Shown here: positions 1 through 10,371 of the stretch, in pieces
Layout of the letters: each line of letters starts with the position of its first letter
Numbering within the stretch: position 1 is the first letter of the stretch
Source of the DNA: Photobacterium arenosum
GTDB lineage: Bacteria; Pseudomonadota; Gammaproteobacteria; Enterobacterales; Vibrionaceae
Assembly: GCF_014841115.1 (NCBI RefSeq)
Contig: NZ_JACYTP010000008.1
Span: 1 to 64,000 of the forward strand
DNA length: 64,000 nucleotides
Reading direction: 5' to 3'
Notes under the pieces: model-generated
Database searches by the model: none
What the model was told of the DNA's origin: nothing
Seen by the model: the letters and a program-made list of their open reading frames with translations, nothing else
Made by a program: the position numbers and the translations under genes

Positions 1-1148
1 GAAGGTGCCAGATCTGCCGAGCCGCCCATGAATTCAGGCAGGATTTTGCCGAAGGCTTCCAGCGCGTTCTGAGAAGCTTTACGGGAAGCGATGTTGGCCG
101 GGTTGGCCTGCAGATCGGCAATGGTCTGGCTGGTTGCTTTTTCCCACTGTGCCGGCAGTTCACCGTTCACACGGCGTTTGAACTCCGCAGCCAGTTCCGG
201 ATGTGCAGCTTCATACGCGGCCAGTTTTTCATTCCATGCGGCTTCTTTGGCGGCACCTGCTTCTTTGGCGTCCCACTCAGCGTAAACGTCGGCAGGGACT
301 TCGAACGGACCGTGCTGCCAGCCCAGGAATTCACGGGCTGCTGCGATTTCATCGTGACCCAGCGGGGCACCGTGGCAGTCGTGAGAACCGGCTTTATTCG
401 GCGAACCGAAACCAATGATGGTTTTGGTACAAATCAGGGTTGGGCGTGGGTCGGCTTTTGCCGCTTCGATAGCCGCGTTGATGGCGGCCGCATCGTGGCC
501 GTCAACCGCAGGGATCACGTGCCAGCCGTACGCTTCAAAACGTTTTGGCGTATCGTCGGAGAACCAGCCTTCCACGTGACCGTCAATTGAGATGCCGTTG
601 TCATCCCAGAAGGCGATCAGCTTGCCCAGGCCTAGCGTACCGGCCAGCGAGCAGGCTTCGTGAGAAATACCTTCCATCAGGCAGCCGTCGCCCAGGAATG
701 CATAGGTGTAGTGGTCAACCACATCGTGGCCGTCACGGTTAAACTGTGCGGCCAGTGATTTCTCAGCAATCGCCATACCTACAGCATTGGTGATGCCCTG
801 ACCCAGCGGGCCTGTGGTGGTTTCGATGCCCGGCGCGTAGCCGTACTCCGGGTGACCCGGTGTTTTTGAGTGCAGCTGACGGAAGTTTTTCAGATCGTCA
901 ATTGCCAGCTCGTAGCCGCTCAGGTGCAGCAGGGAGTAAATCAGCATAGAGCCGTGGCCGTTGGACAGCACGAAGCGGTCACGGTCAGCCCAGTTCGGGT
1001 TTTGCGGGTTGTGATTGAGGTGGTCGCGCCACAGCACTTCCGCGATGTCCGCCATCCCCATCGGGGCGCCCGGGTGGCCGGAGTTGGCCTGTTGTACACC
1101 GTCCATACTCAGGGCACGGATAGCATTCGCTAATACTTTACGATCCAT
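1..1148 (-). CDS. tkt: Transketolase, N-terminal part (runs off the window)
   Basis: Transketolase moves two-carbon units between ketose and aldose phosphates in the non-oxidative pentose phosphate pathway, using thiamine diphosphate in the cytoplasm. The first 382 residues are visible; the rest lies before position 1. The start ATG (1148-1146) opens [17 protein letters not shown], the normal N-terminus of the family. The ThDP-domain signatures [10 protein letters not shown] and GDGCLMEG and the segment [20 protein letters not shown] are all present. The gene follows transaldolase on the same strand after about 80 bases, so the pair is probably one operon. tktA and tktB cannot be distinguished from this fragment. 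Identity is certain by motif; only completeness is unknown. Confidence 0.97.
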   Translation of the reverse strand, partial: MDRKVLANAIRALSMDGVQQANSGHPGAPMGMADIAEVLWRDHLNHNPQNPNWADRDRFVLSNGHGSMLIYSLLHLSGYELAIDDLKNFRQLHSKTPGHPEYGYAPGIETTTGPLGQGITNAVGMAIAEKSLAAQFNRDGHDVVDHYTYAFLGDGCLMEGISHEACSLAGTLGLGKLIAFWDDNGISIDGHVEGWFSDDTPKRFEAYGWHVIPAVDGHDAAAINAAIEAAKADPRPTLICTKTIIGFGSPNKAGSHDCHGAPLGHDEIAAAREFLGWQHGPFEVPADVYAEWDAKEAGAAKEAAWNEKLAAYEAAHPELAAEFKRRVNGELPAQWEKATSQTIADLQANPANIASRKASQNALEAFGKILPEFMGGSADLAP

Positions 1149-1229
1149 AATAAATTCTTCTTACTCAATACAGGTTGGTCATAAAACGAGTGAGAGCAGC
1201 TCAGTTGCTGCTCTCAAATAGAAACGGGA

Positions 1230-2180
1230 TTACAGACGCGCTTCGATCATGGTTTCCAGCTTACCCTGGTCGATCGCGAAGTTACGGATCCCTTCCGCCA
1301 GCTTCTCAATCGCCATTGGATCCTGGTTGTGATCCCACAGGAACTCCGCGTGGGTCATAGGCGCCGGACGCACTTCAGAAGCCACATCAGCAGAGAGCTT
1401 CTGTACCACTTCGCCTTGTGCTTCAGACAGCTCCTGCAGCAGCTGCGGGCTGATGGTCAGGCGGTCACAGCCGGCCAGCTCCAGGATTTCACCGGTGTTA
1501 CGGAAGCTTGCGCCCATCACCACAGTGTTGTAGCCCAGGGCTTTGTAGTAGTTGTAGATAGCCGTGACTGACAGCACGCCCGGATCTTCAGACGCTTCGA
1601 AGTCACGGCCTTCTTTGGCTTTGTACCAGTCCATGATGCGGCCAACGAAAGGCGAAATCAGGAACACACCGGCTTCGGCACAGGCGCGGGCCTGAGCAAA
1701 AGAGAACAGCAGAGTCAGGTTACAGTTGATGCCTTCTTTTTCCAGCACTTCAGCCGCGCGGATCCCTTCCCAGGTCGAGGCCAGTTTGATCAGGATGCGG
1801 TCGTTGCTGATACCGGCATCATTGTACATTTTGATCAGCTTGTGGGCTTTGGCCACGCTGGCTTGGGTGTCGTAGGACAGACGAGCGTCCACTTCAGTGG
1901 AGATACGGCCCGGTACCACATTCAGGATTTCTTTACCGATGTTGACCGCCAGCTTGTCGCCCGCGTCTTGGATTTGTTGTGCTTTATCGTTGCTTTGTGC
2001 TTTGGCATACGCAATGGCATCGTCGATGAGCGGCGCATACTGTTCAATTTCAGCAGCTTTCAGGATCAGGGAAGGGTTGGTGGTGGCATCTTGCGGTTGA
2101 TACTTCTTAATCGCTTCGATGTCGCCGGTATCGGCAACAACAGTAGTAAGCGCGCGCAGCTGTTCCAGTTTGGTGCTCAT
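1230..2180 (-). CDS. tal: Transaldolase
   Basis: This 316-residue enzyme transfers a dihydroxyacetone unit from sedoheptulose 7-phosphate to glyceraldehyde 3-phosphate in the cytoplasm. Length and sequence match E. coli TalB closely. The Schiff-base lysine is K132 in [14 protein letters not shown], the same number as in TalB, and [14 protein letters not shown] lies near the N-terminus. The start ATG is preceded by AGGACAAGAGAT, a usable ribosome site. It is upstream of and co-directional with transketolase, the two enzymes acting in successive steps of one pathway. The tal-tkt pair is typical of Vibrionaceae (known). Nothing is unusual. Confidence 0.97.
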   Translation of the reverse strand: MSTKLEQLRALTTVVADTGDIEAIKKYQPQDATTNPSLILKAAEIEQYAPLIDDAIAYAKAQSNDKAQQIQDAGDKLAVNIGKEILNVVPGRISTEVDARLSYDTQASVAKAHKLIKMYNDAGISNDRILIKLASTWEGIRAAEVLEKEGINCNLTLLFSFAQARACAEAGVFLISPFVGRIMDWYKAKEGRDFEASEDPGVLSVTAIYNYYKALGYNTVVMGASFRNTGEILELAGCDRLTISPQLLQELSEAQGEVVQKLSADVASEVRPAPMTHAEFLWDHNQDPMAIEKLAEGIRNFAIDQGKLETMIEARL

Positions 2181-2544
2181 ATCTCTTGTCCTTTGCTGTG
2201 TTTATGCAAACGTTAAGTTTGGCCTGTTGACTGTTCTTTTGAAGCCATGTCCGGTGCTCTGAACATATGGATCGAAGCAAAATATTTGATGTCCCGATGA
2301 TTAAATTTTTCTGTGTCGATGTCAATCGCGAAGCCCAATTCGAGCGGTTTTGTCAAACATTTTTTCGGTCACTTAGCTCAAGGATAAAGCGAGCATAGAA
2401 ATGTACGCTGTAGTGGCTCAAGAAAACAGGTGTGGGCATATGTTTCCCTGTCGTTTTGTTGCTTGTTTGCCCGCTGCGCAGGTGTGGTGAGAATGTGGCG
2501 ATCATTCAGGATGAGACTGTAAGACTTTGATCAATATAAAGTCA
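2181..2544. other. Intergenic region, tal promoter side
   Basis: This 364-base gap lies between the hybrid kinase stop and the tal start, with all neighbouring genes on the minus strand. It should hold the tal-tkt promoter. A weak 6-bp hairpin (GACTTT/AAAGTC, about 2524-2544) follows the kinase stop but has no clear T-run. A short GCAAACGTT sequence near 2209 resembles half of a PurR/Cra-type site, which is too little to call an operator. No coding potential was recognised. Confidence 0.4.
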
Positions 2545-5298
2545 TTACTCGATATCGACAGTTTGCTGCTGGCGGCGAATTTCGTCACAAAGAGCAGATA
2601 AGGCTTGTGAAACCGCATCAAGCGCAGATTCTGATGGGATTTGCGCAGCTTTCAATTGCATTTCGATTATCTTGGCACTGTGGCTGACCTGCTTTGCACA
2701 AAGACTGGCGGAGGCCCCTTTCAGGGTATGACTGAGTAACATTGCCTGCTCCAAATCGTTTTCCTCGATGGCATTGCGGATCTTCTGGTCGTAGTCATGG
2801 TGATCATCTGCGAAAATGGTAAGAAAGTACGTAATCATTTCTTTATCTTGATCAAGCATTTCCAGCAGTTCTTCCATGTCAATTTGTGTGATCTGATTTA
2901 AATCGAATGCTGCATGACTTGACGGTAACTCAGCTTGGTTAAGAGATGATAAAGAGTCGTGCAGGATAGACTGATCCCGAAAATCGGGTTGTTTAAATGT
3001 GTGTTGGCGCAGATAGGCCATGTAGTCTATACGGTGGCGAAAGCGTTGAAGTGCATCCAGTAATTTTCGTTCGTCGAGAGGTTTGGTGATAACACAGTCG
3101 ACCCCTGCATCCAGCATATTCTTCTGTGTTTCCTCAAACGCATCTGCGGTACAAGCGAAAATCGGGACAATGCAGAAAGGTTCGGGCAGGGAACGAATTC
3201 GCCGGGTCGATTCCAGGCCGTCCATCACCGGCATGTGATTATCCATAAGGATCAAATCGTAGGGTTGGCGCTGCATCATTTCCAATGCTTCCAGTCCGTT
3301 TTCCGCAGTGTGGGTATGAAATCCCCATTGTTGAAGAAAACTTTCCATGATCAGGACGTTGAGGTGGTTATCTTCAACAACCAGTACGTGCAGACCGGCA
3401 AAGGCTTCTCTGTCGATCTCGATGTTTTCGATTAACTCTTCCTGAGGGATCCCCGTATCAAGGCAGAGGTTGACGGTAACAGATGTTCCAGCGCCAGGCT
3501 CACTGCTAAGTTCGACATTGCCGCCCATTAATTCTGCCAGCTGTTTGACAATACTCAACCCGAGCCCGGTGCCGCCATAGCGCCGGCTGGTAGAGACTTC
3601 GGCCTGAGCAAATGGATCAAAGATGTGGGCCGTTCGCTCTGGCTCTATGCCAATGCCTGTATCTTCGGCCACAATCGTCAGTTGTTGTTGTTGCCCTCCG
3701 GTGAGCAGAGCCCGCCTCATACGCACTCTGACATGGCCTTTGTCTGTGAATTTAATGGCGTTGCTGATCAGGTTAAACAGAATCTGGCGAATACGGGATT
3801 TGTCGGCGTAGAACCAGGTTTCCTGATCAAAGCCACAATCAATATTGAAAGCCAGGCCTTTCTCTTTCGCCAACGAGTAATAGGTGCTTTCAATAGTGCC
3901 GACCAGATCAGTAAAGCAGAAATGAGTTTTATCCAGTTTCAGCTTGCCTTGCTCAATTTTAGAGAAATCCAGAATATCGTTCAGCAATGACATCATATGC
4001 TTACCTGAATCGAGCAGAGTGTTCAGGTGATGTTCTTGTTCTTCCGTTAATTTGGTTTTCAGCAACAGTTGCGACAACCCCAGCATCCCGTTCATGGGTG
4101 TGCGTATTTCATGGGACAAGTTAGCCAGAAAGGCAGACTTGGCTTTATCCGCCGATTTGGCTTTTTCCAGCGCCTGATTGAGCCGCTTGGTATCAGCTGA
4201 AATTTTATCAGCTCCTTGATTAAGCGCATCATTGAGTAACTGAAATTCATACGGACCCTCAAAGGAGGGATTGGGCTGATAATCCCCTAAACGGAACTGA
4301 GAGGCAAAGCGAGTCAGCTTTGCTATAGGCCCGGTAATGCGTTTGGTGAGGGCGATGGCAAGTAAGAGGATTAATACACTGATCATAGCCAGCGCAAGCA
4401 GGAAAAAATGGTGCAGTTCATCAATAGTACCGATGACGCTATCTTGTGAGGTCACAGTGATCAGCGACCAGACGGGCATGCCTTCAGCATCATTGATCTG
4501 CGATGGTACAACAGCTGCGATCATCGCTTTATCTTCATCATCGTTGTAATTGTTGATGCCGGATATGAACGGTGAGAAAGAGGACATTGCTCCTGATCCT
4601 GCAACTAAACTGGCTTTGTAGAATTGCCTGAAATGATGCAGAGACTGTTCAGTGGCATGACTGCTGAGTAGCAGCTTGCCATCAATATCGGTCAGATAAA
4701 CATTGTCGGTTGGGGCGACTTCATTGCCCAGTTGTTTAAGCTGCTGTTTGATGTCATCCATTTTGTATTCGATCAGCAGGAATCCATCAGGCTGGTGTTC
4801 GATTTTTTTTGCCAGAAAGACAATGGCCTCACCATTTTTGATCTGGGGACGGGAGATGTAGGTATTATCCTTGGCCAGCGTTTTTTCGATATTCTCTAAA
4901 GCCGGGGTATCAATGTTATTAATGGTCAACCCTGCATCTGAGCTCGCATTAAGATAATAATGACCGCCTTTCTCACGCACCTGATGCATAGCTGCAAAGG
5001 AAGGGTCGGTTTGCCCGAAATTATGAAAAAACTGGCTAATTTGTTCAGGAGGACGGGAAAAAATAGGGGAGTGACTTAATAAATCCAGATTTTTCAGTCG
5101 CAGATTGTGTGTCTGATCCAGGCTCTGGGCCACGATATTATTGCGGGCATTAATGCCGGCTGCAATTCTGTCCAGCGCGACTTCATTGAGTTTTTCACTG
5201 CTGATCCAGCCATAGATGTAAGCAGGAAGAATACCGACCGCAAGCATGCTGACTAACAAAATGGGCTTGATTCGATTGGGGACTATCCTTATCACCAC
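2545..5298 (-). CDS. Hybrid sensor histidine kinase with receiver and HPt domains
   Basis: A 917-residue inner-membrane phosphorelay kinase. Membrane segments lie at about 12-32 and 297-318, bracketing a periplasmic sensor region of about 265 residues that looks like a double-Cache fold. A HAMP-like linker follows (about 319-375). The HisKA domain has H396 in [12 protein letters not shown], the ATPase domain has DTGIGIE and GTGLGLSI (about 546-582), the receiver has phospho-acceptor D686 in LILMDNHMP, and the HPt domain has H857 in [12 protein letters not shown]. The order is that of BarA/ArcB-type tripartite kinases. The start is GTG at 5298 with TGAGG five bases upstream. No cognate regulator gene is adjacent, so the output partner is unknown. 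Family certain; ligand and specific name not assignable. Confidence 0.9.
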   Translation of the reverse strand: MVIRIVPNRIKPILLVSMLAVGILPAYIYGWISSEKLNEVALDRIAAGINARNNIVAQSLDQTHNLRLKNLDLLSHSPIFSRPPEQISQFFHNFGQTDPSFAAMHQVREKGGHYYLNASSDAGLTINNIDTPALENIEKTLAKDNTYISRPQIKNGEAIVFLAKKIEHQPDGFLLIEYKMDDIKQQLKQLGNEVAPTDNVYLTDIDGKLLLSSHATEQSLHHFRQFYKASLVAGSGAMSSFSPFISGINNYNDDEDKAMIAAVVPSQINDAEGMPVWSLITVTSQDSVIGTIDELHHFFLLALAMISVLILLLAIALTKRITGPIAKLTRFASQFRLGDYQPNPSFEGPYEFQLLNDALNQGADKISADTKRLNQALEKAKSADKAKSAFLANLSHEIRTPMNGMLGLSQLLLKTKLTEEQEHHLNTLLDSGKHMMSLLNDILDFSKIEQGKLKLDKTHFCFTDLVGTIESTYYSLAKEKGLAFNIDCGFDQETWFYADKSRIRQILFNLISNAIKFTDKGHVRVRMRRALLTGGQQQQLTIVAEDTGIGIEPERTAHIFDPFAQAEVSTSRRYGGTGLGLSIVKQLAELMGGNVELSSEPGAGTSVTVNLCLDTGIPQEELIENIEIDREAFAGLHVLVVEDNHLNVLIMESFLQQWGFHTHTAENGLEALEMMQRQPYDLILMDNHMPVMDGLESTRRIRSLPEPFCIVPIFACTADAFEETQKNMLDAGVDCVITKPLDERKLLDALQRFRHRIDYMAYLRQHTFKQPDFRDQSILHDSLSSLNQAELPSSHAAFDLNQITQIDMEELLEMLDQDKEMITYFLTIFADDHHDYDQKIRNAIEENDLEQAMLLSHTLKGASASLCAKQVSHSAKIIEMQLKAAQIPSESALDAVSQALSALCDEIRRQQQTVDIE

Positions 5299-5445
5299 AA
5301 TACCTCAGAGTTTTTATGTAACTTGTTAATAAAGATTACGTACTGAGATTATATGCCAAAGTGAGATGGGTGAGTGAAGCTGAGCTAACAAAAATGATCT
5401 TTTTGCATGGTCTGTTTGCCGTTTCAACAGAAAAAGCGGGCTGAG

Positions 5446-6927
5446 TTAGTTAAGCAATTGTTCCAGCGTTAATGGCGAAGCCATGATTCCCAGCTGTTGA
5501 GCGGGTGTTAAGCCATTGCGATCTTGTCGGCACAGGTTATGCCAAGCCCGGTAAATATCCAGCAAAGGAAGTAACCCCCCCGGCCGGGCTTTTCTTCTGG
5601 GTTCATCAACCAACTGCGCAAATTGCTGATAAAATCGCTGCTGATACTCATCCACTTCGCGGTGAGTCGCAAGTTGCAGCCATCTGGCTTCATTGTTTTT
5701 TTCGCCGCCTAAATGGCAGATACCTTTGCCGACCTGATCAAACCGGGTAAATGCCCACCGGTCTCGCCACCATCCCAGTAAAACGATGTCGATACGTCCT
5801 GCGGCATTGCCCTGCGGCCAATCCGGATCTTCTTCTACATAGACAGGCTCAATAGTGCCGGAGCGAATTCTGTTCAGAAACACAGACAGACAAGCTGAAC
5901 GTAACAGAGGCTCTTGCGGCATGAACAGCATGAGCTGAGTGTTATCACTCACTTGTTCATTAAGCTGTAGAAAATGCGCGTAAACCGCATACTGAGGCCT
6001 GATCAGATTACCTTTGGCCGGGAAATGTTCAATGTTCTGGTCACTGCTTGGATCTTCCAAATGCGGCCTTGATAGCACTTCTCGGTATTTTGCATCGACT
6101 TTCGCCAGTAAGCCCTGAGGGGCAGCCTGCGCTGCTGTCGGTGCGCTATTTTCCTGTCTGGCTAGGAAGCGGGCATTAGGGCTGTAAGGATCATGCAGCG
6201 TATCGGGTGTGCCTGTCTGTTCCGGGTGATAGTTAATGTGCTGGCTGAGTACATAGCCGGAATTTGCTTCGCAACTGGCAATCCAGTAAACGCCATTAGC
6301 AGCATGTGGCTGAAGCGGGTTGAGTGTACAGGCCAATGCCAGTTGTGATTTGTGTTGTAACAAACGGGCATCAAACACCGAAAGTTGCCGACGGCAGCGG
6401 CTGGCAATGTGGTTCAGTTGGTCGTAAAACGTTTTTGGATTCATACCAAGCCGCCGGCAGATATCCCGAATGGGGTGACCGGTAAACAGCAGGGCGAGCA
6501 GCTTTTGCTGAATCTGGTGTTTGGGATTAAAGCCAGACCATCTGTCGACAAACGTCGTCTGACAATTTTTACAGCGATAACGCTGACGATCACCACTGTA
6601 GCCAAAGGCATGATAAAGGTGGCGATGTGTCAGTACGGGTAAACCCAGATTGTCACAGTCCAGATTATTGCAGGCAGGTAAGCCGTTACTTTGCTGTAAT
6701 TTCAGGTAACGCCACTCTGCAATGACATTTTTATTGCTGATAAGGGGAGGAAAGGCGCCGCATTCTTTGCAAATGAATGCAGGACGGTTTGGATTCGTCC
6801 TCTGAATGATATAGTCGTCTGGGTTCCGGGAACCGAAGTTTTGGCAACGTACGGTTTTGCAATGATTCAACTGCCAGTGTCCGCTGGCTGGCGGCAAGGT
6901 TGCAGAGTGTTTTTGATTTGTCATCAT
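5446..6927 (-). CDS. Zinc-ribbon, IS1-InsA-like DNA-binding protein (possibly domesticated)
   Basis: A protein of about 493 residues. ATG 6927 is preferred because GGAGG lies nine bases upstream; GTG 6936 is in frame but abuts it. The N-terminal 150 residues hold two zinc-ribbon-like Cys sets (CKTVRCQNFG with FICKECG, and CNNLDCDNLG with YRCKNCQTTF), like the paired N-terminal zinc element of IS1 InsA. A helix-turn-helix follows (IRDICRRLGMNPKTFYDQL). The remaining 300 residues show no DDE triad that I can place, and no terminal inverted repeats flank the gene. I therefore read it as a resident chromosomal gene of unknown function related to transposase DNA-binding domains, not an active insertion sequence. 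Moderately sure of the domains, not of the role. Confidence 0.6.
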   Translation of the reverse strand: MMTNQKHSATLPPASGHWQLNHCKTVRCQNFGSRNPDDYIIQRTNPNRPAFICKECGAFPPLISNKNVIAEWRYLKLQQSNGLPACNNLDCDNLGLPVLTHRHLYHAFGYSGDRQRYRCKNCQTTFVDRWSGFNPKHQIQQKLLALLFTGHPIRDICRRLGMNPKTFYDQLNHIASRCRRQLSVFDARLLQHKSQLALACTLNPLQPHAANGVYWIASCEANSGYVLSQHINYHPEQTGTPDTLHDPYSPNARFLARQENSAPTAAQAAPQGLLAKVDAKYREVLSRPHLEDPSSDQNIEHFPAKGNLIRPQYAVYAHFLQLNEQVSDNTQLMLFMPQEPLLRSACLSVFLNRIRSGTIEPVYVEEDPDWPQGNAAGRIDIVLLGWWRDRWAFTRFDQVGKGICHLGGEKNNEARWLQLATHREVDEYQQRFYQQFAQLVDEPRRKARPGGLLPLLDIYRAWHNLCRQDRNGLTPAQQLGIMASPLTLEQLLN

Positions 6928-7220
6928 GCTTGCCACCCTCCTCGTGTACGGACTATAGCGAAAACATGCCTGGAAAAAGGTGCCGAGTCATTACTGCATA
7001 CGATGACCCGACACCCATTAGTTGGCCCAAACTGCCAGGTATAGCATTGCCGCCCGGGTAAACCCGCTTCAAATTGTGTAAGACGCCACATTTTACCAAT
7101 TTTTGAGCTGCGACAGGCAAATTCCCTGATTGAGCTGACTAATCCTTTACTAAGGCGGAGCAATGGCGCCGGCCTTATAAGCGCAATCCGGCCTGTATAT
7201 GACAAACCGGATCAGATGCA

Positions 7221-7931
7221 TCAGATAGTGATCGCTGTTTCCAGCGCAACTTGCATCATGGAGTGGAATGATTTCTGACGATCTTCAGAACTCAGGTGCT
7301 CGCCACGGGTAATGTGGTCAGACACAGTCAGAATGGTCAGCGCTTTCGCACCCAGCTCTGCTGCAACACCGTAAATACCGGCGGCTTCCATGTCGACACC
7401 CAGAATATTCAGCTTGTTCATCTTGTCGAACAGGTCGGCTTCAGGGCTGTAGAACAAATCGGCAGAGAACACGTTGCCGACACGTACCGGCACGTTTTGC
7501 TCACGCGCCTGGTTTACCGCTGTTTCCAGCAGGTGGAAATCGGCAATGGCGGCAAAGTCATGGTTGTTAAAACGGATGCGGTTTACTTTGGAGTCGGTGG
7601 ACGCACCCATAGCAATCACGATATCCATCAGTTTGATGTCATCGCTCACTGTACCGCAGCTGCCGATACGGATGACGTTCTTAACACCGAAGTCTTTAAT
7701 GAGTTCGTGAACATAGATAGAGCAGGACGGGATACCCATACCATGGCCCATCACAGACACTTTCTTGCCTTTATAGGTGCCTGTGTATCCAAACATGTTG
7801 CGTACATTGCAGACTTCTTTGGCATCTTCCAGATACGTTTCTGCGATCAGTTTCGCACGCAGCGGGTCACCTGGCATCAGTACTGTTTCTGCGAAATCAC
7901 CAAATTCGGCATTGATATGCGGGGTAGCCAT
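7221..7931 (-). CDS. deoD: Purine nucleoside phosphorylase, DeoD type
   Basis: This 236-residue cytoplasmic enzyme cleaves purine (deoxy)ribonucleosides with phosphate, giving the base and (deoxy)ribose 1-phosphate in nucleoside salvage. The start is ATG 7931 ([21 protein letters not shown]), with CAGGAGT seven bases upstream; the frame is open further upstream, but that part is the neighbouring XapX gene in another frame. Family marks are [27 protein letters not shown], the nucleoside-binding [14 protein letters not shown] and the catalytic Asp in [10 protein letters not shown]. Length matches E. coli DeoD (239). It lies 34 bases downstream of the XapX gene on the same strand, probably co-transcribed. 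No deoA, deoB or deoC gene accompanies it here. Confidence 0.96.
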   Translation of the reverse strand: MATPHINAEFGDFAETVLMPGDPLRAKLIAETYLEDAKEVCNVRNMFGYTGTYKGKKVSVMGHGMGIPSCSIYVHELIKDFGVKNVIRIGSCGTVSDDIKLMDIVIAMGASTDSKVNRIRFNNHDFAAIADFHLLETAVNQAREQNVPVRVGNVFSADLFYSPEADLFDKMNKLNILGVDMEAAGIYGVAAELGAKALTILTVSDHITRGEHLSSEDRQKSFHSMMQVALETAITI

Positions 7932-7965
7932 AGCGGACTCCTGACAAGTTATTCGTTTTAAAAAA

Positions 7966-8136
7966 TTATGAGAAGAAACGTTCAACCACTGCTTGGTATG
8001 CCATACCACCCAGATAAACACCCACAATCCCCATGATGCCAGACAGTACTGGCGGAGCGGGTAGTGGCAGTTTTACTGCACTGAAAAAGAGACCGACAAC
8101 GACTCCTGCAATAGTTGCAAGCAGAATCTCGTTCAT
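7966..8136 (-). CDS. XapX domain small membrane protein
   Basis: A 56-residue protein starting at ATG 8136 and ending TAA 7966: [20 protein letters not shown], then the hallmark [18 protein letters not shown]. Two hydrophobic stretches (about 4-20 and 30-47) separated by the proline-rich turn make a small inner-membrane hairpin. This matches the XapX family, named from its place beside the xanthosine phosphorylase gene in some genomes. Its position directly upstream of deoD on the same strand fits a link with nucleoside metabolism. Biochemical function is unknown. It is too short for an ordinary gene-length cut-off and is easily missed. Confidence 0.85.
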   Translation of the reverse strand: MNEILLATIAGVVVGLFFSAVKLPLPAPPVLSGIMGIVGVYLGGMAYQAVVERFFS

Positions 8137-8712
8137 GTGTTTACCCTCTGTCTGTATGTCGTACTCAAGTGGTACGTCTTATCTGAAAAAACATCAGCAC
8201 AGCAGTGGCAGAAACTCAATGAGAGCCAGTTAAGAACTGTTGCTGAATCAGGGGGCCAGTCTAGTGAAGTTACCAAGAGCAACTTTTGAAGTTAGTCACA
8301 TTTTATTGATTGTTCAGCCATCGATCCAGAGTTATTTACCAAATCTGTTGAAAACAGGAGGTTAATCGTTTGCGTTTTATTGTGGCACTGAGTTATTCAA
8401 CATGATGAATAAAACCGTATTTATTAGTATAAACATAGATGTAACAGCACCTTGAGTGAGTTTTTCTTACTTTTGAGGAGTAGGATAAGGTTGTTTAATT
8501 CATGAAACGGGTAAAAATGGATGTAATCGATATCATTGCTTTGCGTAATTATTTCAGGCGTGTGAGGCAGGAAAGAAATTCACAGGCAGAGATAACTATC
8601 TGCTTGTTTTTAAGATGTGTTTAGTTGGCGAAAATAAGGATATGGGCTATTGATTAATTGGGCACAGTCTGCAACGACAGTTTTCACTCTTTTGCTACGA
8701 AGGAACGTTAAT
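8137..8712. other. Intergenic region between divergent XapX-deoD and the outer-membrane barrel gene
   Basis: This 576-base AT-rich region lies between two divergent transcription units, so both promoters should lie here. A 40-codon frame at 8502-8624 has no ribosome site and no recognisable product. No clear CRP, CytR or other operator, terminator or RNA fold was identified by eye. Confidence 0.4.
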
Positions 8713-9228
8713 ATGAAGAAATTGATGCTATCAGCGGCGCTTGCATTGTTAAGCCTGCCAGCCAGCGCTGAAATTTTAGGTTTATCTGTCGGGGCCAATG
8801 CCGGTGCATCCCGCCTGGAGTATGACGGTAACTCTGATTATGGCTATGAATACGGGGTTAATGCGTCTTATCAGGTCACCAGTATTTTTAGTGTCAATGC
8901 CGGGTTAGCCATTGGTAGTGCGGAAGTGGATTCATCGTTGTCATCGGCAAAAAATGATATTGATTATACCTCTGTGCCGCTGACACTTCAGGCCGATATT
9001 CCACTGTTGGTGGGTAGTGTTTATGCCAGAGCCGGCACTAACTATTACGATGTTGATCGTAAATTGTCCGGTGTGACACACAAGGATGATGGCTGGGGAT
9101 TTGCCGGCGGGGCCGGTTTCGTGTTGGGTATTATACCTTTGCTGGATTTGACACTCGGCTATGAATACCGGGATATGGGAGATGTTGACAGTAACGCTAT
9201 CCTGTTGAGCGTAGGATTCGGATTGTAA
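8713..9228 (+). CDS. Small outer-membrane beta-barrel protein
   Basis: A 171-residue exported protein. ATG 8713 has GAAGGAACG upstream; a longer in-frame start at 8650 would bury the signal peptide. Residues 1-20 (MKKLMLSAALALLSLPASA) form a clear Sec signal ending in an AxA cleavage site. The mature part alternates hydrophobic and polar residues with glycine- and aromatic-rich strands (ITSIFSVNAGLAIGSAEV-like), and the chain ends in GFGL. This is the look of a small eight-stranded barrel of the OmpA/OmpW/YfaZ-like class. Closest family member and function are uncertain. It stands alone, with no operon partner. Confidence 0.7.
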   Translation: MKKLMLSAALALLSLPASAEILGLSVGANAGASRLEYDGNSDYGYEYGVNASYQVTSIFSVNAGLAIGSAEVDSSLSSAKNDIDYTSVPLTLQADIPLLVGSVYARAGTNYYDVDRKLSGVTHKDDGWGFAGGAGFVLGIIPLLDLTLGYEYRDMGDVDSNAILLSVGFGL

Positions 9229-9372
9229 CCGTCATTGAGTGCTAAAAAAGCGCGAAAACAGTAGCGAGATCAACACCTGTTCAGCCCGCAACCCGTATGG
9301 TGTTCTGTTTATGGGGTTGTTTATCCGGGGAGCAGTCAGGATAAGCAACGCCCGATCGCGGTGGAGGCATTC

Positions 9373-10017
9373 ATGACCAATTTTGAACGATATGAGAAAA
9401 CCAGTCAGGCTGTTTTTCTGGCGCTGTCGGAATGTGGTCCGGTGCAGGATTACTGGCGAACTAATCAGGTACGGCCGGATTGCCAGGCGTTCATTTTGCG
9501 AGGTCTGTCCCGCTTGTTACCGCTGCGACAGAATGTTTTCAGAGATGCCATTGCTCCCTGGCTTGAAAATGCACAGCAGGCGCTGCAGTCTCCGGGCATG
9601 CCAGTTTCCCAATTATTGAAGAATGTCACTTATCCTTTTCCGTGCCGAGTCGACATTCAGGGTAATTTTCTGCCCTGCTGGGTGTGGGGAGAGTCAAAAC
9701 ATCTATTGGTGATCAGTATCATTGAACCCAGAACCGGGCAGTTTGGTTCTCCGCGAAATGTACCCGCTGAACGTTTAGTTGACAGACACAGATGGTTTGA
9801 TGCCCAGGTGATAGACGGAGAGCAGGATTGTATCAGCGCAGGGCAAACCCATTTTCATCAGTTCGTTCAGCCTGACATGAAAAGCGATGAGCCAAGCGTC
9901 ATCGATGCGATACGTCACCCCAATAGGCGTACCCTGAATCCGATCCTCAGTGTGACTTTAATCGCGATGATCGTTGTTGTATTTACCTGGGTGGTGACAT
10001 CTCACCTTGGTTTTTGA
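9373..10017 (+). CDS. Unknown protein with C-terminal membrane anchor
   Basis: A 214-residue protein with no family I recognise. ATG 9373 is chosen because GGTGGAGG precedes it; GTG 9361 is in frame but overlaps that site. The body (1-185) is soluble-looking with several Trp and Pro residues. One strong hydrophobic segment lies near the C-terminus (about 192-210, ILSVTLIAMIVVVFTWVV) with only a few residues after it, so the protein may be tail-anchored with its body in the cytoplasm. Neighbours (a barrel protein upstream, a DUF3283-like gene downstream) do not suggest a role. Confidence 0.6.
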   Translation: MTNFERYEKTSQAVFLALSECGPVQDYWRTNQVRPDCQAFILRGLSRLLPLRQNVFRDAIAPWLENAQQALQSPGMPVSQLLKNVTYPFPCRVDIQGNFLPCWVWGESKHLLVISIIEPRTGQFGSPRNVPAERLVDRHRWFDAQVIDGEQDCISAGQTHFHQFVQPDMKSDEPSVIDAIRHPNRRTLNPILSVTLIAMIVVVFTWVVTSHLGF

Positions 10018-10152
10018 TCTGAGACAGGCAGATTTTCAGCGCCTTGAGGCTATCGGGGTAGCGTAAGCAGGACTTCACTTTAACGCTGAATTCGTTACTA
10101 TGTCGCCAGATCGACAGACCCAAGCGTTTACTCCGTAATTGTAAGGAAAACC

Positions 10153-10359
10153 ATGCATAATCTTTCTTTGTTATCGGCTTCCGAGAAAAACAGTATTGAA
10201 CTTGATAAGCAGGCGGCTTACGCCGTTTGGCAGTTAAAAAACGGCAAAGCCGGGCCTGAAGTGTTCTTTAATCAGGCGGAAAGCATTTCCGATGATGACG
10301 AACGTGCTTTCTATGAAAAAGCCGTTGAGAAATACAAAAACCAGATGGGCATGGCCTGA
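10153..10359 (+). CDS. Small conserved protein, DUF3283-like
   Basis: A 68-residue acidic, helical, cytoplasmic protein starting MHNLSLLSASEKNSIELDKQ, with GTAAGGA nine bases before ATG 10153. The pattern (NLSLL...IELDKQA...VWQLKNGKAGPE...FYEKAVEKYK) resembles the DUF3283 family of short Vibrionaceae proteins as I recall it; this family name is from memory. No signal peptide, membrane segment or metal motif. Function unknown. Confidence 0.65.
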   Translation: MHNLSLLSASEKNSIELDKQAAYAVWQLKNGKAGPEVFFNQAESISDDDERAFYEKAVEKYKNQMGMA

Positions 10360-10371
10360 CAGCGCCTCAAT

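Noticed and set aside
7296..7961. 221-codon plus-strand frame opposite deoD
   Set aside because: deoD is certain on the other strand; this frame is its mirror.
8502..8624. 40-codon plus-strand frame in the deoD/barrel gap
   Set aside because: No ribosome site, no composition typical of a gene, and no recognised product.
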